Positions 18,130 through 27,832 of a DNA stretch of 64,000 nucleotides are shown here, one piece after another. Position numbers and translations under genes: made by a program. The notes beneath the pieces are model-generated. The model ran no database searches. It was given only the letters and a program-made list of their open reading frames with translations, and was not told the origin of the DNA. Numbering within the stretch: position 1 is the stretch's first letter; the number at the start of each line of letters is the position of its first letter. The stretch comes from Vibrio fortis (GTDB lineage: Bacteria > Pseudomonadota > Gammaproteobacteria > Enterobacterales > Vibrionaceae). The DNA is taken from assembly GCF_024347475.1 (NCBI RefSeq), contig NZ_AP025488.1, positions 1,488,001 to 1,552,000 of the forward strand, in the 5' to 3' direction.

Positions 18130-19914
18130 TCACGCCCCAACCGCTTGTGGATCACAGGTCTCTACAATGGACTCGTTAAGTAACCCAGCATACACACCGT
18201 TGTGGTCAACCAATTGTCTGTGATTACCGCGTTCAACGATTTCACCCTTCTCTAGTACCAAGATCATGTCGGAGTGACGAACGGTACTCAAGCGATGAGC
18301 AATGGCGATAACGGTCTTCTCTTTGAACAGCTTTTGCATCGCCTTTTGAATCAAATCTTCAGTAATTGAATCCACTGAACTGGTCGCCTCATCCAACATC
18401 ATCACTTGACCACCTTGCGCCACCGCTCGAGCGAAGGAGAGCAATTGAGTCTGACCCACAGACAGATTCGAGCCATTCTTATCTAAATGAAAGTCATAGC
18501 CATTTGGTAACTGTTGAACAAATTGGTCAGCGTAAACATAACGTGCAGCTTGCTCTACATGCTCACGTGAAACGTGCTCTTTACCGAGTGCGATATTAAA
18601 ATGAACGCTCTCTTCGAATAGATGAACATCTTGCATCATTAGCGAGAAGAGATGCGCTGAATCTTCCATTGAAATATCCGACAGCTCGATGCCATTGAGC
18701 AAAATACTGCCCTCATAATTCTGATAGGTTTTCGAAATCAAGCGCATAATCGTCGACTTACCTGAGCCAGTTGAACCTACCAAGGCAATCTGATGACCTT
18801 TCTCTAAAACAAACGAGACATCTTTAAGTACATAGGGTGCATCCGGCTTGTAACGGAAGCTGACATTCTTGAATTCCAAACTCACAAAGTCACATAACTG
18901 ATCTTCTACCTGATGTGACGGCAACAGTTTTCGCCCTTGCTCCTCCGTCGGCTCTATAAATAGCTCTTCAATATGGTCAAAGGCGGCAAACGAGCTCTGA
19001 ATAGAGGCTATCTGCGAGGTAAAATCACGGATCGGAACAAAGACTTTCTCTAAGGTATTGATGAAAGCAATCAATACACCCAAGGTTAAGCTGCCTTGTA
19101 ACACTTGTTCTGAGCCAAACCAGATCATTAATGCGATGGTTATCGAGGTGACACCGGAGATCACCGAAAACAGAATCGCATCGTACTTATTGATCTTCTT
19201 CTGTGCTTTTAAAAACTCATCGGTATAACCCTTGAATCTTTTCTCTACTGCCTCTTCGGCACGATAAAGCTGAACGGTTTTCATGCCCAGCAAGGCTTCT
19301 TGTAAAAAGCCAATTCCACGCGCCAGTGACGAGCGTGTAATCAGGTGCATCTGACGCAGCTTATTTCGGACCAACACAGTCAAATAGGTCACCGGCGGCA
19401 TCACCACTAACACGATCAGGGTGAGCTTCCAGTCGATGTAAAACATCATCCCAATCAGAGCGAGCGTATTAAGTGTGTCTTTTACCAAACCAACTACAGA
19501 TTGAATAAAAGTCTCGCCAATCGTTTCCAGGTCGCTGGTTAGACGTGACAGCGTAATACCAATCGGCGTGTTATCAAAGTAACTGCGTGGCAGTTTCAGT
19601 ACACGAGCAAACAGAACCGAGCGCATATCGGTGATAGTCAGCTGTCCTGTCTTTCTGAGGTTATAAGCGTAAGTCGTATCAACCACGTAGCTCACAATTA
19701 AAACCACAACCAAATAAAACACATACTCCAACAGGCCATCGATATTGCCATGACTCAATTGAACGTCGATGACTTGAATGATCAACCACGGAAACAACAA
19801 ACTTGTCAGAATGGTGAGCGGTAGCATCGCAATACCAATAAATGCGGTGCGTTTGTACTTCTTAGCAAATTGAAGGAAGTGTTTGAGATATTGAATATCA
19901 ACGCCTTTTAACAT
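18130..19914 (-). CDS. heterodimeric ABC exporter subunit, catalytic-site partner
   Basis: A 594-residue half-transporter: six-helix exporter TM domain (about 1-320) and ATPase domain (about 345-590). Walker A is GSTGSGKST, the catalytic Glu is present in MMLDEATSSVD, and the H-loop is AIAHRLS. The signature motif is altered to LSVGQ. With the upstream gene this fits a type IV exporter such as MdlAB or BmrCD, in which only one of two ATP sites is active. It overlaps the upstream gene by 7 bp, so they are co-translated. The substrate (lipid, peptide or drug) is not evident. Confidence 0.85.
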   Translation of the reverse strand: MLKGVDIQYLKHFLQFAKKYKRTAFIGIAMLPLTILTSLLFPWLIIQVIDVQLSHGNIDGLLEYVFYLVVVLIVSYVVDTTYAYNLRKTGQLTITDMRSVLFARVLKLPRSYFDNTPIGITLSRLTSDLETIGETFIQSVVGLVKDTLNTLALIGMMFYIDWKLTLIVLVVMPPVTYLTVLVRNKLRQMHLITRSSLARGIGFLQEALLGMKTVQLYRAEEAVEKRFKGYTDEFLKAQKKINKYDAILFSVISGVTSITIALMIWFGSEQVLQGSLTLGVLIAFINTLEKVFVPIRDFTSQIASIQSSFAAFDHIEELFIEPTEEQGRKLLPSHQVEDQLCDFVSLEFKNVSFRYKPDAPYVLKDVSFVLEKGHQIALVGSTGSGKSTIMRLISKTYQNYEGSILLNGIELSDISMEDSAHLFSLMMQDVHLFEESVHFNIALGKEHVSREHVEQAARYVYADQFVQQLPNGYDFHLDKNGSNLSVGQTQLLSFARAVAQGGQVMMLDEATSSVDSITEDLIQKAMQKLFKEKTVIAIAHRLSTVRHSDMILVLEKGEIVERGNHRQLVDHNGVYAGLLNESIVETCDPQAVGA

Positions 19915-21671
19915 GCTGCTGCCTCCGCTTCATTTTGCTGTAATTGCCACGTCTCGTAGTAGTAAGGGCAAGTTTTAAGCAGAGTCTTGTGATCGCCTTT
20001 AGCAATCACTTTTCCTTGGTTTAAGACGATGATCTCGTCCATATACTCTAGTGCGTTGACACGATGTGACACCACCAGCACCGACTGGTTTTTCAAGCGT
20101 TTAAATAACCCTTCTAGAATCTTTCTTTCGGTTTCATAATCGACAGCTGAGAGGACGTTATCCATGATGATCAGATCCGCAGGCTCTAATAGTGCTCGTG
20201 CAATACTCAAACGTTGCTTTTGCCCACCAGATAGCATGATACCTTTCTCTCCCACCAAAGTTTGGTCTCCCAACTCGAGACGTGCCACATCGCTAGCGAG
20301 CTGACTGAGGTTAAGCACTTCGTCGACTTGCTCTTTAGCAATATCAGCCTTAGTGCTACCAAATCGAATGTTCTCTTCCACCGTTGCGGAAAACAGGTAT
20401 GGATCTTGAGTCACGGTCTTAACATAGCGGCGCAAGTCGTTACGCGAAAACTCTGTGATATCTTTATCACCCAGAAATACACTTCCTGCTGCCACGTCTA
20501 AATGATGATTCAAGCAGTTGACCAGTGTCGTTTTGCCAGAGCCAATACTGCCGAGCACCCCTACCATTTTACCCGAAGGAATATCAAAGCTGATGTCATC
20601 CAACACCAAGCGCTCTTCACCTTGATACTGATAGCTGAGGTTTCTTACCGACAAAGTTTGGCCTTTCAACTCTTCAACTTCATCGGTAGTTAACGTCGTT
20701 TCATCTAGCTCTGACACCTTCGCATTCAAAATGGTTTGTGCACTGGTGATGCCGACAATGCCACGCTGATAGATAGTCGCGATACGCCCGAGCTGCATCA
20801 GTGGCATGGCCAACAACACCGAATATGTTAAGAAGGCCGTAATTTCACCTAGCGTAAGCTCTTGATTAACCAACATGTAGCCACCCAAACCAAGAATCAG
20901 GATCTTCATTAGGTCATTGGCATAGTCTAGAACGGGCATAAAGAACACTTGGATGCGTGTGATCTTGATTCTGCACTGCAACAACATCTGATTCAGCTTC
21001 TCAGTCTCTGATCTAACCCACGGTGACATTTGTTGGCTCTTTATCAAATCGATACCCGATAGGTAACTCATCAACTGTGCAGACAAGTTCTGTAATCGCT
21101 TCATATGCTCCATATGCAGCGACTTCATTCTTACAAAGCCAACACGGAAGATGACGAATGCAATGATAATTGGAATCACCGAGTACATGGTGAGTTCGGG
21201 CGAAATGCGCCACATCCACAACGGCGTTAAAGAGAGCGCTAACAACGCGTTGAAAAACTGCAAAAATCCAACACCAAACAACAAACGTACGCCTTGCAAG
21301 TCATTGTTAATGATTGAAATCAAACGTCCTGATGCAAACTGAGAGTGGAAGCTGTTTGGTAATCGGTTGAGCTTTTCCAACAGCGTATTTTTGAGAGAGG
21401 CTTCGGTTATACGCCCCGGATTCAGCGCATAGATACGCGACCAGATCCGTACAACGATCATCGACACCGACATCACCACGATGATCGCGATATACGTTTT
21501 CAGCTGATCATGACCCGCCACCGACGCGTCATCGATAAGATCAATCGCCAACTGAATGTAGCGAGGGATCTCTACCTGCAGCCAGTTAACGAGAAATATG
21601 AAAACAATCGCAAGCAGGTAAGACTTACGATTCAAGCGCAGATAATGCGCGAAAAACTGAGACTTAGTCAT
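19908..21671 (-). CDS. heterodimeric ABC exporter subunit, degenerate Walker B
   Basis: A 587-residue half-transporter with an N-terminal six-helix domain and a C-terminal ATPase. Walker A is GSIGSGKTT, the signature is the canonical LSGGQ, and the H-loop is VVSHRV. The catalytic glutamate after Walker B is replaced by Asn (LIIMDNVLSAVD). Its LSGGQ would complete the active site of the partner, while its own site should bind ATP without hydrolysis. It is the first gene of the pair; the order resembles mdlA-mdlB. Confidence 0.85.
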   Translation of the reverse strand: MTKSQFFAHYLRLNRKSYLLAIVFIFLVNWLQVEIPRYIQLAIDLIDDASVAGHDQLKTYIAIIVVMSVSMIVVRIWSRIYALNPGRITEASLKNTLLEKLNRLPNSFHSQFASGRLISIINNDLQGVRLLFGVGFLQFFNALLALSLTPLWMWRISPELTMYSVIPIIIAFVIFRVGFVRMKSLHMEHMKRLQNLSAQLMSYLSGIDLIKSQQMSPWVRSETEKLNQMLLQCRIKITRIQVFFMPVLDYANDLMKILILGLGGYMLVNQELTLGEITAFLTYSVLLAMPLMQLGRIATIYQRGIVGITSAQTILNAKVSELDETTLTTDEVEELKGQTLSVRNLSYQYQGEERLVLDDISFDIPSGKMVGVLGSIGSGKTTLVNCLNHHLDVAAGSVFLGDKDITEFSRNDLRRYVKTVTQDPYLFSATVEENIRFGSTKADIAKEQVDEVLNLSQLASDVARLELGDQTLVGEKGIMLSGGQKQRLSIARALLEPADLIIMDNVLSAVDYETERKILEGLFKRLKNQSVLVVSHRVNALEYMDEIIVLNQGKVIAKGDHKTLLKTCPYYYETWQLQQNEAEAAAC

Positions 21672-22115
21672 ATAGGTCTTTCTTTGAGCCTTTGGGGAGC
21701 GTTATCAACCAGTGTCGATGAGGGTCAACGTTTACAGTACAAAGGTAACTCAAAAGCAACTAGTTGACAAGGTCAACTATAATCAAAATCCCAAAACGGC
21801 TTAGGATGATCCAAGGTCTGATTTTTGTCGCTACCTAATCGTCAATGACGTTAAACACGGGTCAGCAAACATCGAACTCATATAAAACCCAATGTTGTTT
21901 TACAACTCATTGAGCTTATTTATTGATTAACTCATTAAGGAGTGCCGGTGAGCATAGTAAGTTGTTAGCACAATGTATTAAGACAGTCCTCACAACGACC
22001 AATTAAAAACGGCTGAAAAATGTGATCTTATTTACACATAGTGCGATCCGCCCTTTTTCTTGTTTCAGTGGTAACTATTATGTATGACAATATTACATAA
22101 TAAGAGTAACCAATA
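21672..22115. other. divergent promoter region, ABC exporter / alginate lyase
   Basis: About 440 bp. Apart from the CRP-like site at 22018-22039 and AT-rich promoter-like stretches at both ends, I see no gene or repeat in it. Confidence 0.6.
22018..22039 (+). promoter_or_regulatory. candidate CRP site upstream of the alginate lyase
   Basis: The sequence AAATGTGATCT matches the first half of the CRP consensus exactly. The second half keeps TTACA instead of TCACA. By eye, 16 of 22 positions agree. It lies 77-98 bp before the alginate lyase start, a usual activator position, which would place the enzyme under carbon catabolite control. Confidence 0.5.
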
Positions 22116-23165
22116 ATGAACAAAAGAACCCTGATTGCTGCCTCTATTTTATTGTCTGTACCTTTAGCGAGCATGGCGGAAGTCATCAACAATGGCGTCT
22201 CACATCCAGTGCCTGCGGATAAGTTTGATATGCGGAATTGGAAAATCACGATTCCTTCTGACATCAATGAAGATGGACGTATCGATGAGATCGAAGGCGT
22301 TGCAATGATGAGCTACTCGCATGAAGACTTCTTCTTCCTCAACGAAGATGGTCACCTAGTCTTTGAAGTGCATAACAAAGCAATCACCACCAAAAACTCC
22401 AAGAATGCACGCTCTGAACTGCGCCAAATGCCACGCGGTGCCAACTTCGACAACATTCTTACCGATGGCAAACTCAATCAATGGTCACTTTCTAGTCACC
22501 CAGAAGCAGAAAAATACAGCGCTGTCGGTGGTACGTTAGAAGCGACACTAAAGGTCGACCACGTATCGGTAAATGCTAAGCATCCTGAGAAATACCCTGC
22601 ACACTCAGTGGTAGTGGGTCAGATCCACGCAAAGAAACACAATGAACTCATTAAAGCGAAAACAGGCTACGGTCACGGTAACGAACCACTTAAAATCTTC
22701 TACAAGAAGTTTCCAGGACATGAGTACGGCTCGGTATTCTGGAACTATGAGCGTAACCTAGCGAAGAAAGATCCTAACCGTGCTGATATTGCGTACCCTG
22801 TTTGGGGCAATACTTGGGAAAACCACCAAGAGCCGGGTAAAGCAGGCATCAAGCTGGGAGAAGAATTTAGCTACCGTGTCGAAGTAAAAGAAACCATGAT
22901 GTATCTAACGTTTGAAACCGCACGTCATGACACCGTGAAGTATGAAATCGACCTAAGCAAAGGTATTGATGAGAAAGACTTCCCAACGGGTTACGCAGAA
23001 GATGATTTCTATTTCAAAGCTGGTGCATATGGTCAATGTAGCGTCAACGACTCCCATCCTATTTGGGGGCCTGGCTGTGCTGGTACGGGTGACTTCGCAA
23101 CCGACAAGAAGAATGGCGACTACAACAGCGTGACTTTCTCAGCGTTGAAGTTGAACGGCAAATAA
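22116..23165 (+). CDS. alginate lyase, polysaccharide lyase family 7
   Basis: A 349-residue secreted enzyme with a signal peptide (ending at SMAEV). All three PL7 signature motifs are present: RSELR (99-103), QIH (169-171) and YFKAGAYGQ (299-307). These line the catalytic groove, with the His and Tyr acting as base and acid in beta-elimination. It should depolymerise alginate to unsaturated oligouronides outside the cytoplasm. The isoleucine in QIH is often linked to polyguluronate or mixed specificity, but this is only a tendency. It stands alone here; no other alginate genes are in the window. Confidence 0.92.
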   Translation: MNKRTLIAASILLSVPLASMAEVINNGVSHPVPADKFDMRNWKITIPSDINEDGRIDEIEGVAMMSYSHEDFFFLNEDGHLVFEVHNKAITTKNSKNARSELRQMPRGANFDNILTDGKLNQWSLSSHPEAEKYSAVGGTLEATLKVDHVSVNAKHPEKYPAHSVVVGQIHAKKHNELIKAKTGYGHGNEPLKIFYKKFPGHEYGSVFWNYERNLAKKDPNRADIAYPVWGNTWENHQEPGKAGIKLGEEFSYRVEVKETMMYLTFETARHDTVKYEIDLSKGIDEKDFPTGYAEDDFYFKAGAYGQCSVNDSHPIWGPGCAGTGDFATDKKNGDYNSVTFSALKLNGK

Positions 23166-23183
23166 CCCTCTACTTTCAAACAA

Positions 23184-23218
23184 AAACGACCTTCAGACTT
23201 AATGTATGAAGGTCGTTT
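23184..23218. terminator. bidirectional terminator, alginate lyase / GST
   Basis: A 12-bp perfect stem (AAACGACCTTCA and TGAAGGTCGTTT) with an 11-nt loop, between convergent genes, with T- or A-rich flanks on both sides. Confidence 0.85.
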
Positions 23219-23241
23219 ATTATATCGATAATTGCTCTTAA

Positions 23242-23835
23242 CTATGGCTCCGCATCCGCAATGTGTTCAATACTTCTTAAATTATTCAAATGAGAGTCAT
23301 AAAAAGGGATAGGCGCAGAGCCGTGTTGCAGCGCTTTTTTATAGATAGAAGCAATGAAAATATCCGCCAGAGTGAATTGATGGCCAATCGCAAAACTTGA
23401 GTCTAGGCAGATCGACGGTCTCAGCTTTTCAAGACTTCGAGTGATCCACTCCCCCCGCATTGCTCGTTTCGACGCTTCTTCAAGGTCAGGCCTTAAGAAA
23501 CCTAACACAGTCCGATTTTGTGGGGAGTGTATAGTCGAGTTAACGAATTCACATACCCTACGTACATCAGCTCTAATCTGCGGTTCGTTTCCCAACAACG
23601 AGAAGCCGGTAAAAACCTCTTCGACGTACTCTACAATAGCCATAGATTCGGAAAGTACCACCCCATCGACAGACAAAGAAGGTACATATCCGAATGGATT
23701 GATCGCCAAATAGCTTGTTTGCAGCTCTTGAGAGGTCACTTCTACCCGATTGTATGAAATTCCTTTGTAATTCAGTGCCCACTCCACCCGTTCGGAGCTG
23801 TTCGAGCCAATGGCACTATAGAGAACCAAATCCAT
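23242..23835 (-). CDS. glutathione S-transferase family protein
   Basis: A 197-residue protein with an N-terminal thioredoxin-like domain (LYSAIGSNSSERVEWAL carries the likely glutathione-activating Ser; NPFGYVPSL holds the cis-Pro; LSESMAIVEYVEE binds the gamma-glutamyl part) and a C-terminal helical domain (FTLADIFIASIY). The plan resembles zeta or nu type bacterial GSTs. Substrate unknown. The start is strongly supported by AGGAGGT just upstream of the ATG. Confidence 0.82.
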   Translation of the reverse strand: MDLVLYSAIGSNSSERVEWALNYKGISYNRVEVTSQELQTSYLAINPFGYVPSLSVDGVVLSESMAIVEYVEEVFTGFSLLGNEPQIRADVRRVCEFVNSTIHSPQNRTVLGFLRPDLEEASKRAMRGEWITRSLEKLRPSICLDSSFAIGHQFTLADIFIASIYKKALQHGSAPIPFYDSHLNNLRSIEHIADAEP

Positions 23836-23919
23836 ATGACCTCCTAGCTATTTCTGACCTAGTTGCGGTGCCCACCAAAAGGTTTTGCTCTCTCGGCGAT
23901 CAAATCAACGCTGGAAATA

Positions 23920-24426
23920 TTATTGCTTCTGACTTTCCTGCTTGCGGTGCTCTTTCAGTTTTCTGTCAAACTCTTCGGTGAGCGCTTGAACCTCAGGCAT
24001 TAACCTTTGGGCCATTGCCTGGCTTGTGACCATCGACTCTTGCATCACAACAGGCATTTTACTCAGGATACTTTGACCCGTTTCTGAACGATAGAACTCT
24101 AACATTGCTGTGATTTCTTCTTCCGTAAAATGCTTGTTGTAGATGTCGAGCATCATTGGCTCAAACTGCTTCCAACTTAATTGTTCTTGCATCACTGCAC
24201 CAACTTTTTGGTAATACTCATCGAACAAAGGGCGCTCGGACTCCGTAATCTCTAGGTTCTGGTGCAAATTGTTCATCATATTCTGAATCTGGATATGCAT
24301 AGCATCTACCATTTCATCCAGATTCATCACTTCTACTAACGCATCCACTTTTTCTTGTTTAGAGGACTCGGCTGCTGATAAATGCAAAGGCAATAACAAC
24401 ATCAACGCAATAACAACTTTCTTCAT
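23920..24426 (-). CDS. DUF2059 periplasmic protein
   Basis: About 168 residues with a signal peptide (MKKVVIALMLLLPLHLSAAES). The helical mature part has the DUF2059 core: IYNKHFTEEEITAMLEFYRSETGQSILSKMP, read as two helices around residues 95-125. The family is widespread in proteobacterial periplasms but has no assigned reaction. I use the ATG at 24426, with GAGAGAAA upstream, since it starts the signal peptide; the frame is open further upstream without a plausible start. Confidence 0.8.
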   Translation of the reverse strand: MKKVVIALMLLLPLHLSAAESSKQEKVDALVEVMNLDEMVDAMHIQIQNMMNNLHQNLEITESERPLFDEYYQKVGAVMQEQLSWKQFEPMMLDIYNKHFTEEEITAMLEFYRSETGQSILSKMPVVMQESMVTSQAMAQRLMPEVQALTEEFDRKLKEHRKQESQKQ

Positions 24427-24758
24427 TATTTTCTCTCTCAATATACTGCAACGCATAAATTTGACGGTACAAACCAAAATTTCTTTATGAAAAACATCCA
24501 TAGTTACCGGATAATTCCCACTTAATTCATTGACACAAAAGGCAATATTGAGAACATATATCATTTAGCATTATAAAATCGAGCAAATATCGCTAAACAT
24601 TACAAATATGCGACATGACGAATAATGAAACAAAAATTTGAAGGGGCTCAGGAGAAAAATGGCAAGTCGACGACACGAGGCTGGAGACCGTAAGAAGAGT
24701 TGTGAAACATGATATGTGGGGCAGTACTGAACCTAACTACCCCATATGCGCTTGTAAA
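24427..24758. other. intergenic region with a possible micro-ORF
   Basis: About 330 bp between two minus-strand genes. The only feature of note is a plus-strand 17-codon frame at 24659-24712 behind a CAGGAG box (see findings). I see no terminator-quality hairpin. Confidence 0.45.
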
Positions 24759-25277
24759 TTACAGCATCTCTTTGGCAATCAAATGCAGTAGGAAGGTCTC
24801 TCGCTCAATGCTCATGCCCTTTTTAGGACTCTCAGCCATGGTCTTCTCGTTATGAGCAATGGCCTCATGAATGTTAATCCAGGCCGGTTTCATACCGTTC
24901 TTTACTTCATAATCTTCATACGCGGTGTCACCCAGTTCGGTATCGATTTTACAGGTGTAACAGTAGGAGATCATGTGCATGATATCGGCGTCATCTTTAT
25001 ACCAAGGACGGAACTCTTCAAAAATGCCAAATGGCTTAATACCATGAATATTCTGGGCCCCTGTCTCTTCTTGCAGTTCACGAACCATACCTGCAATAAC
25101 GTCTTCACCCTCGTCTAAACCACCACCAGGAATGGTGTAATCATGGTATCGCTCTGTATATAGCATCAGAATATTCTCACCATCCAACACAATCGCACGA
25201 GCTGCGTTGCGCTTGTATACAGTTTGGTTATCTAGGTGTTCTATATCTGGATGGATACTTGTTTTTAGGTGTCTCAT
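24759..25277 (-). CDS. NUDIX hydrolase
   Basis: A 172-residue NUDIX protein. The complete box G-x5-E-x7-RE-U-x-EE-x-G is at residues 52-74 (GGLDEGED, then RELQEETGA), so magnesium-dependent pyrophosphohydrolase activity on a nucleoside diphosphate derivative is expected. The substrate is not predictable. The N-terminal RAIVLDGENILMLYTERYHDY and the GGGLDEGE loop are typical. It appears monocistronic. Confidence 0.85.
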   Translation of the reverse strand: MRHLKTSIHPDIEHLDNQTVYKRNAARAIVLDGENILMLYTERYHDYTIPGGGLDEGEDVIAGMVRELQEETGAQNIHGIKPFGIFEEFRPWYKDDADIMHMISYCYTCKIDTELGDTAYEDYEVKNGMKPAWINIHEAIAHNEKTMAESPKKGMSIERETFLLHLIAKEML

Positions 25278-25401
25278 TATCGTTATAGCTCTACAAAATT
25301 TGGCGGCATCATATCACAATCATGTATGGATTGAATTCCGTCTCGTATCTGATGGTTTGAATCTAAACTGACATCCAATCCATCAAAAGCTCAATACACA
25401 A

Positions 25402-25445
25402 AAAGCCTTACACGCATCTTCATGTAAAGATGCCTATAAGGCTTT
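25402..25445 (-). terminator. terminator of the DHH phosphoesterase gene
   Basis: A 9-bp outer stem (AAAGCCTTA and TAAGGCTTT) enclosing a second short stem (GCATCTT and AAGATGC). On the minus strand a TTTTTGTG tail follows. Confidence 0.7.
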
Positions 25446-25484
25446 GATACTAAGTATAAAATTCAGGTTATCGGATAGTTCAGC

Positions 25485-26417
25485 TTAACCGTCTGCTGTA
25501 ATTACTTCGATGAGTGCTTGTTGAACCTGCGCAGCTTCATCAACCGCTATTTGGCAAGTACCGGCCGCGATGTGACCTCCGCCACCATATTGCAACATCA
25601 ATTCACCAACGTTCGTTTTAGAGCTGCGATCAAAGATAGATTTACCAGTCGCAAATACGATGTTTTGTTTCTGGAAACCCCACATCTTATGAATCGAGAT
25701 ATTGCACTCTGGAAACAGTGCATAGATCATAAAGCGGTTGCCCGCATAGATAGTCTCTTCATCTGTAAGGTCAAGGAAAACTAAATTCTGATGGACCTGT
25801 GCACAGCGTGTAACCTGCTCCTTAAACTTCTGCTCATGTTCACGATAAAGATCGATACGTTCTTTTACATCAGGCAGCTCGAGGATTTGATCGATTGTAT
25901 GATTTTTACAATAGTCAATTAAGTCCATCATTAGAGCATAGTTAGAAATTCTAAATTCACGGAAACGACCAAGACCAGTACGAGCGTCCATCAGGAAGTT
26001 AAGCAAGTTCCAACCCTGTGCATCCAGTACTTCATCTTTGTTGAACTGTGCTGAGTCCCCTTTATCAACCGCTTCCATCATCTCCTGCCACTCTGCAGGG
26101 AATGTTGCAAGGCCGCCATAATGATCCCAAACCACACGCGCAGCAGAAGGCGCATCTGGATCGATAATATGGTTAGTGCGCTCACCCGTGTTTCGAATAG
26201 TTTCAGACAGGTGATGATCGAACGTCAGGTATGATGAAGGGACGTAAGGCAAATTGGTTACAATGTCATTCTCCGTTATCTCAATGATGCCATCTTGCAT
26301 ATCTTTTGGGTGAACAAACTTAATGTCATCAATGAGGTCTTGTTGTTTTAACAATACAGCACACACAAGGCCATCGAAATCACTGCGCGTAACGAGTCGG
26401 TATTTTTGGTCTGACAT
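25485..26417 (-). CDS. DHH-family phosphoesterase
   Basis: About 310 residues with the DHH/DHHA1 plan: RSDFDG (Asp13, Asp15), FDHH (67-69), a central helical part, and GGGGHIAAGTCQ in the DHHA1 domain. Proteins of this type are manganese-dependent phosphodiesterases or exopolyphosphatase-like enzymes acting on short nucleotides, cyclic dinucleotide products or polyphosphate. Which of these applies is not clear. The ATG at 26417 is preferred because AAAGGA precedes it by seven bases; a longer in-frame start at 26441 exists. Confidence 0.8.
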   Translation of the reverse strand: MSDQKYRLVTRSDFDGLVCAVLLKQQDLIDDIKFVHPKDMQDGIIEITENDIVTNLPYVPSSYLTFDHHLSETIRNTGERTNHIIDPDAPSAARVVWDHYGGLATFPAEWQEMMEAVDKGDSAQFNKDEVLDAQGWNLLNFLMDARTGLGRFREFRISNYALMMDLIDYCKNHTIDQILELPDVKERIDLYREHEQKFKEQVTRCAQVHQNLVFLDLTDEETIYAGNRFMIYALFPECNISIHKMWGFQKQNIVFATGKSIFDRSSKTNVGELMLQYGGGGHIAAGTCQIAVDEAAQVQQALIEVITADG

Positions 26418-26656
26418 CTTCATTCCTTTGTCATCAAACATTTCAAGCTAAGATAACCGCACAGAATATCTATAATCAAGACATTCACTTACCCCATATG
26501 CAAGCAATATAAGTAAGCTTGATCCAACACTCAAAATCCGCCTAAATCTGAGGGATTATTACACTAATTCAACCTGTTGCTTAAATTATCACGGATTTTT
26601 CCTGATTCTAAAATATACTCTTTAGAAGAGCTTCCTAACCTTGCTAAGGAGATAGC

Positions 26657-26911
26657 ATGAAAACAATTGGCTTGATGGCAATGTTCACTTTGGTTTTAGG
26701 GGGTTGTGCGAACGAGTACGACCAATACAGTGAGTCTGAACGTGTTTCAATGGCAAACCCGGCTGCCGTTTACTGTGTTCAACAGGGTGCAGAGTTAGAG
26801 ACAGTGACAGAAAATGAACAGCGCACCACTTATTGTGTCTTTGAAAACGGTGAGCGCGTTGAGCAATGGGAGTATTACCGCCAACACCACGAGCAAAAAG
26901 CAGAAAACTAA
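26657..26911 (+). CDS. DUF333 lipoprotein (84 aa)
   Basis: A small lipoprotein with a signal peptide and lipobox LVLGGC (Cys17 acylated). The DUF333 core follows: NPAAVYCVQQGAELETVTE, then TTYCVFENGERVEQW. Two conserved Cys may form a disulfide. The start has AAGGAG at ideal spacing. These proteins are often membrane-anchored periplasmic factors of unknown role, sometimes fused or linked to HslJ. Confidence 0.85.
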   Translation: MKTIGLMAMFTLVLGGCANEYDQYSESERVSMANPAAVYCVQQGAELETVTENEQRTTYCVFENGERVEQWEYYRQHHEQKAEN

Positions 26912-27138
26912 CGCCTCTATTTCAAGTGGCCGAAGCGCCACTTGAACACTTCACCTTATCCTCTTGATAAATAATTACTATTTTTTAGCCCGTTGTTACT
27001 TTTGTCGTCGCTAGGCTTCTCTTTTTACAGTACGCGCCGCAAATGAACAGTGTTTTATTCCTGACATTCCTCTGACATTAGGCCATCTTCGACCTATAAA
27101 ATGTACGCTGTGTTACACTTATTTACAGATTGTTCTTT

Positions 27139-27828
27139 ATGAAAAGCCAAGCGAAAAACAGCGACCAAAGCTCGATGTCTTTAGAGATCCCTGAATTCAA
27201 CATCTCTCAATCGACGTCTCAAGTCATCTTCAAGCGCTGCCAAACTGCGCTTATCGTTCTTGCCATCGGTATCATCGTCAACCTAGCACTGCGCATCGAC
27301 TTTGTTTTTCTGGGTGGCTCAATCAACGAAACATCTATAACCGAGATGTTGGAGCAGTTTCTGCTACTTGTGGCTTCTGGCGCATTCGCCTACTTAGCCA
27401 AACAAAGAAATGAAATAAAGCATGCGGCAGTTTTAATAAGTGCATTTTTTGCGGTTCTGTTCATTCGAGAACTCGACTTTTGGTTTGACCAAATATCACA
27501 TGGCTCTTGGGTTTACCCAGCGATTCTAGTCGCGGGCAGCGCTATATTCTACGCAATTAAGAACGGTAAACGCAGCCTAGATCAACTCGCTTATATTTTA
27601 GCTTCACCACACATGAATTTGCTTATTACAGGTTTAATGTTACTGCTTGTCTTTTCTCGTTTATTTGGTATGGGCAGTTTTTGGCAAAATGTGATGGGTG
27701 AATTTTATATCCGTGAAGTAAAAAATATCGCCGAGGAAGGAACTGAACTGCTCGCTTACTGTTTGATTGGCTTTGCTAGCGTTAAAACCGTCAACGGCTT
27801 TAGAAAAAAGGCAAAGCAATCATCTTAA
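27139..27828 (+). CDS. inner-membrane protein of unknown function
   Basis: About 229 residues with six likely TM helices (ALIVLAIGIIVNLAL, FLLLVASGAFAYLA, AAVLISAFFAVLFI, YPAILVAGSAIFYA, LLITGLMLLLVFSRL, and a C-terminal one). The soluble N-terminus is polar. No family motif is recognised. I use the ATG at 27139; a TTG nine bases upstream is possible. It ends 4 bp from the convergent DUF218 gene. Confidence 0.65.
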   Translation: MKSQAKNSDQSSMSLEIPEFNISQSTSQVIFKRCQTALIVLAIGIIVNLALRIDFVFLGGSINETSITEMLEQFLLLVASGAFAYLAKQRNEIKHAAVLISAFFAVLFIRELDFWFDQISHGSWVYPAILVAGSAIFYAIKNGKRSLDQLAYILASPHMNLLITGLMLLLVFSRLFGMGSFWQNVMGEFYIREVKNIAEEGTELLAYCLIGFASVKTVNGFRKKAKQSS

Positions 27829-27832
27829 TCGC

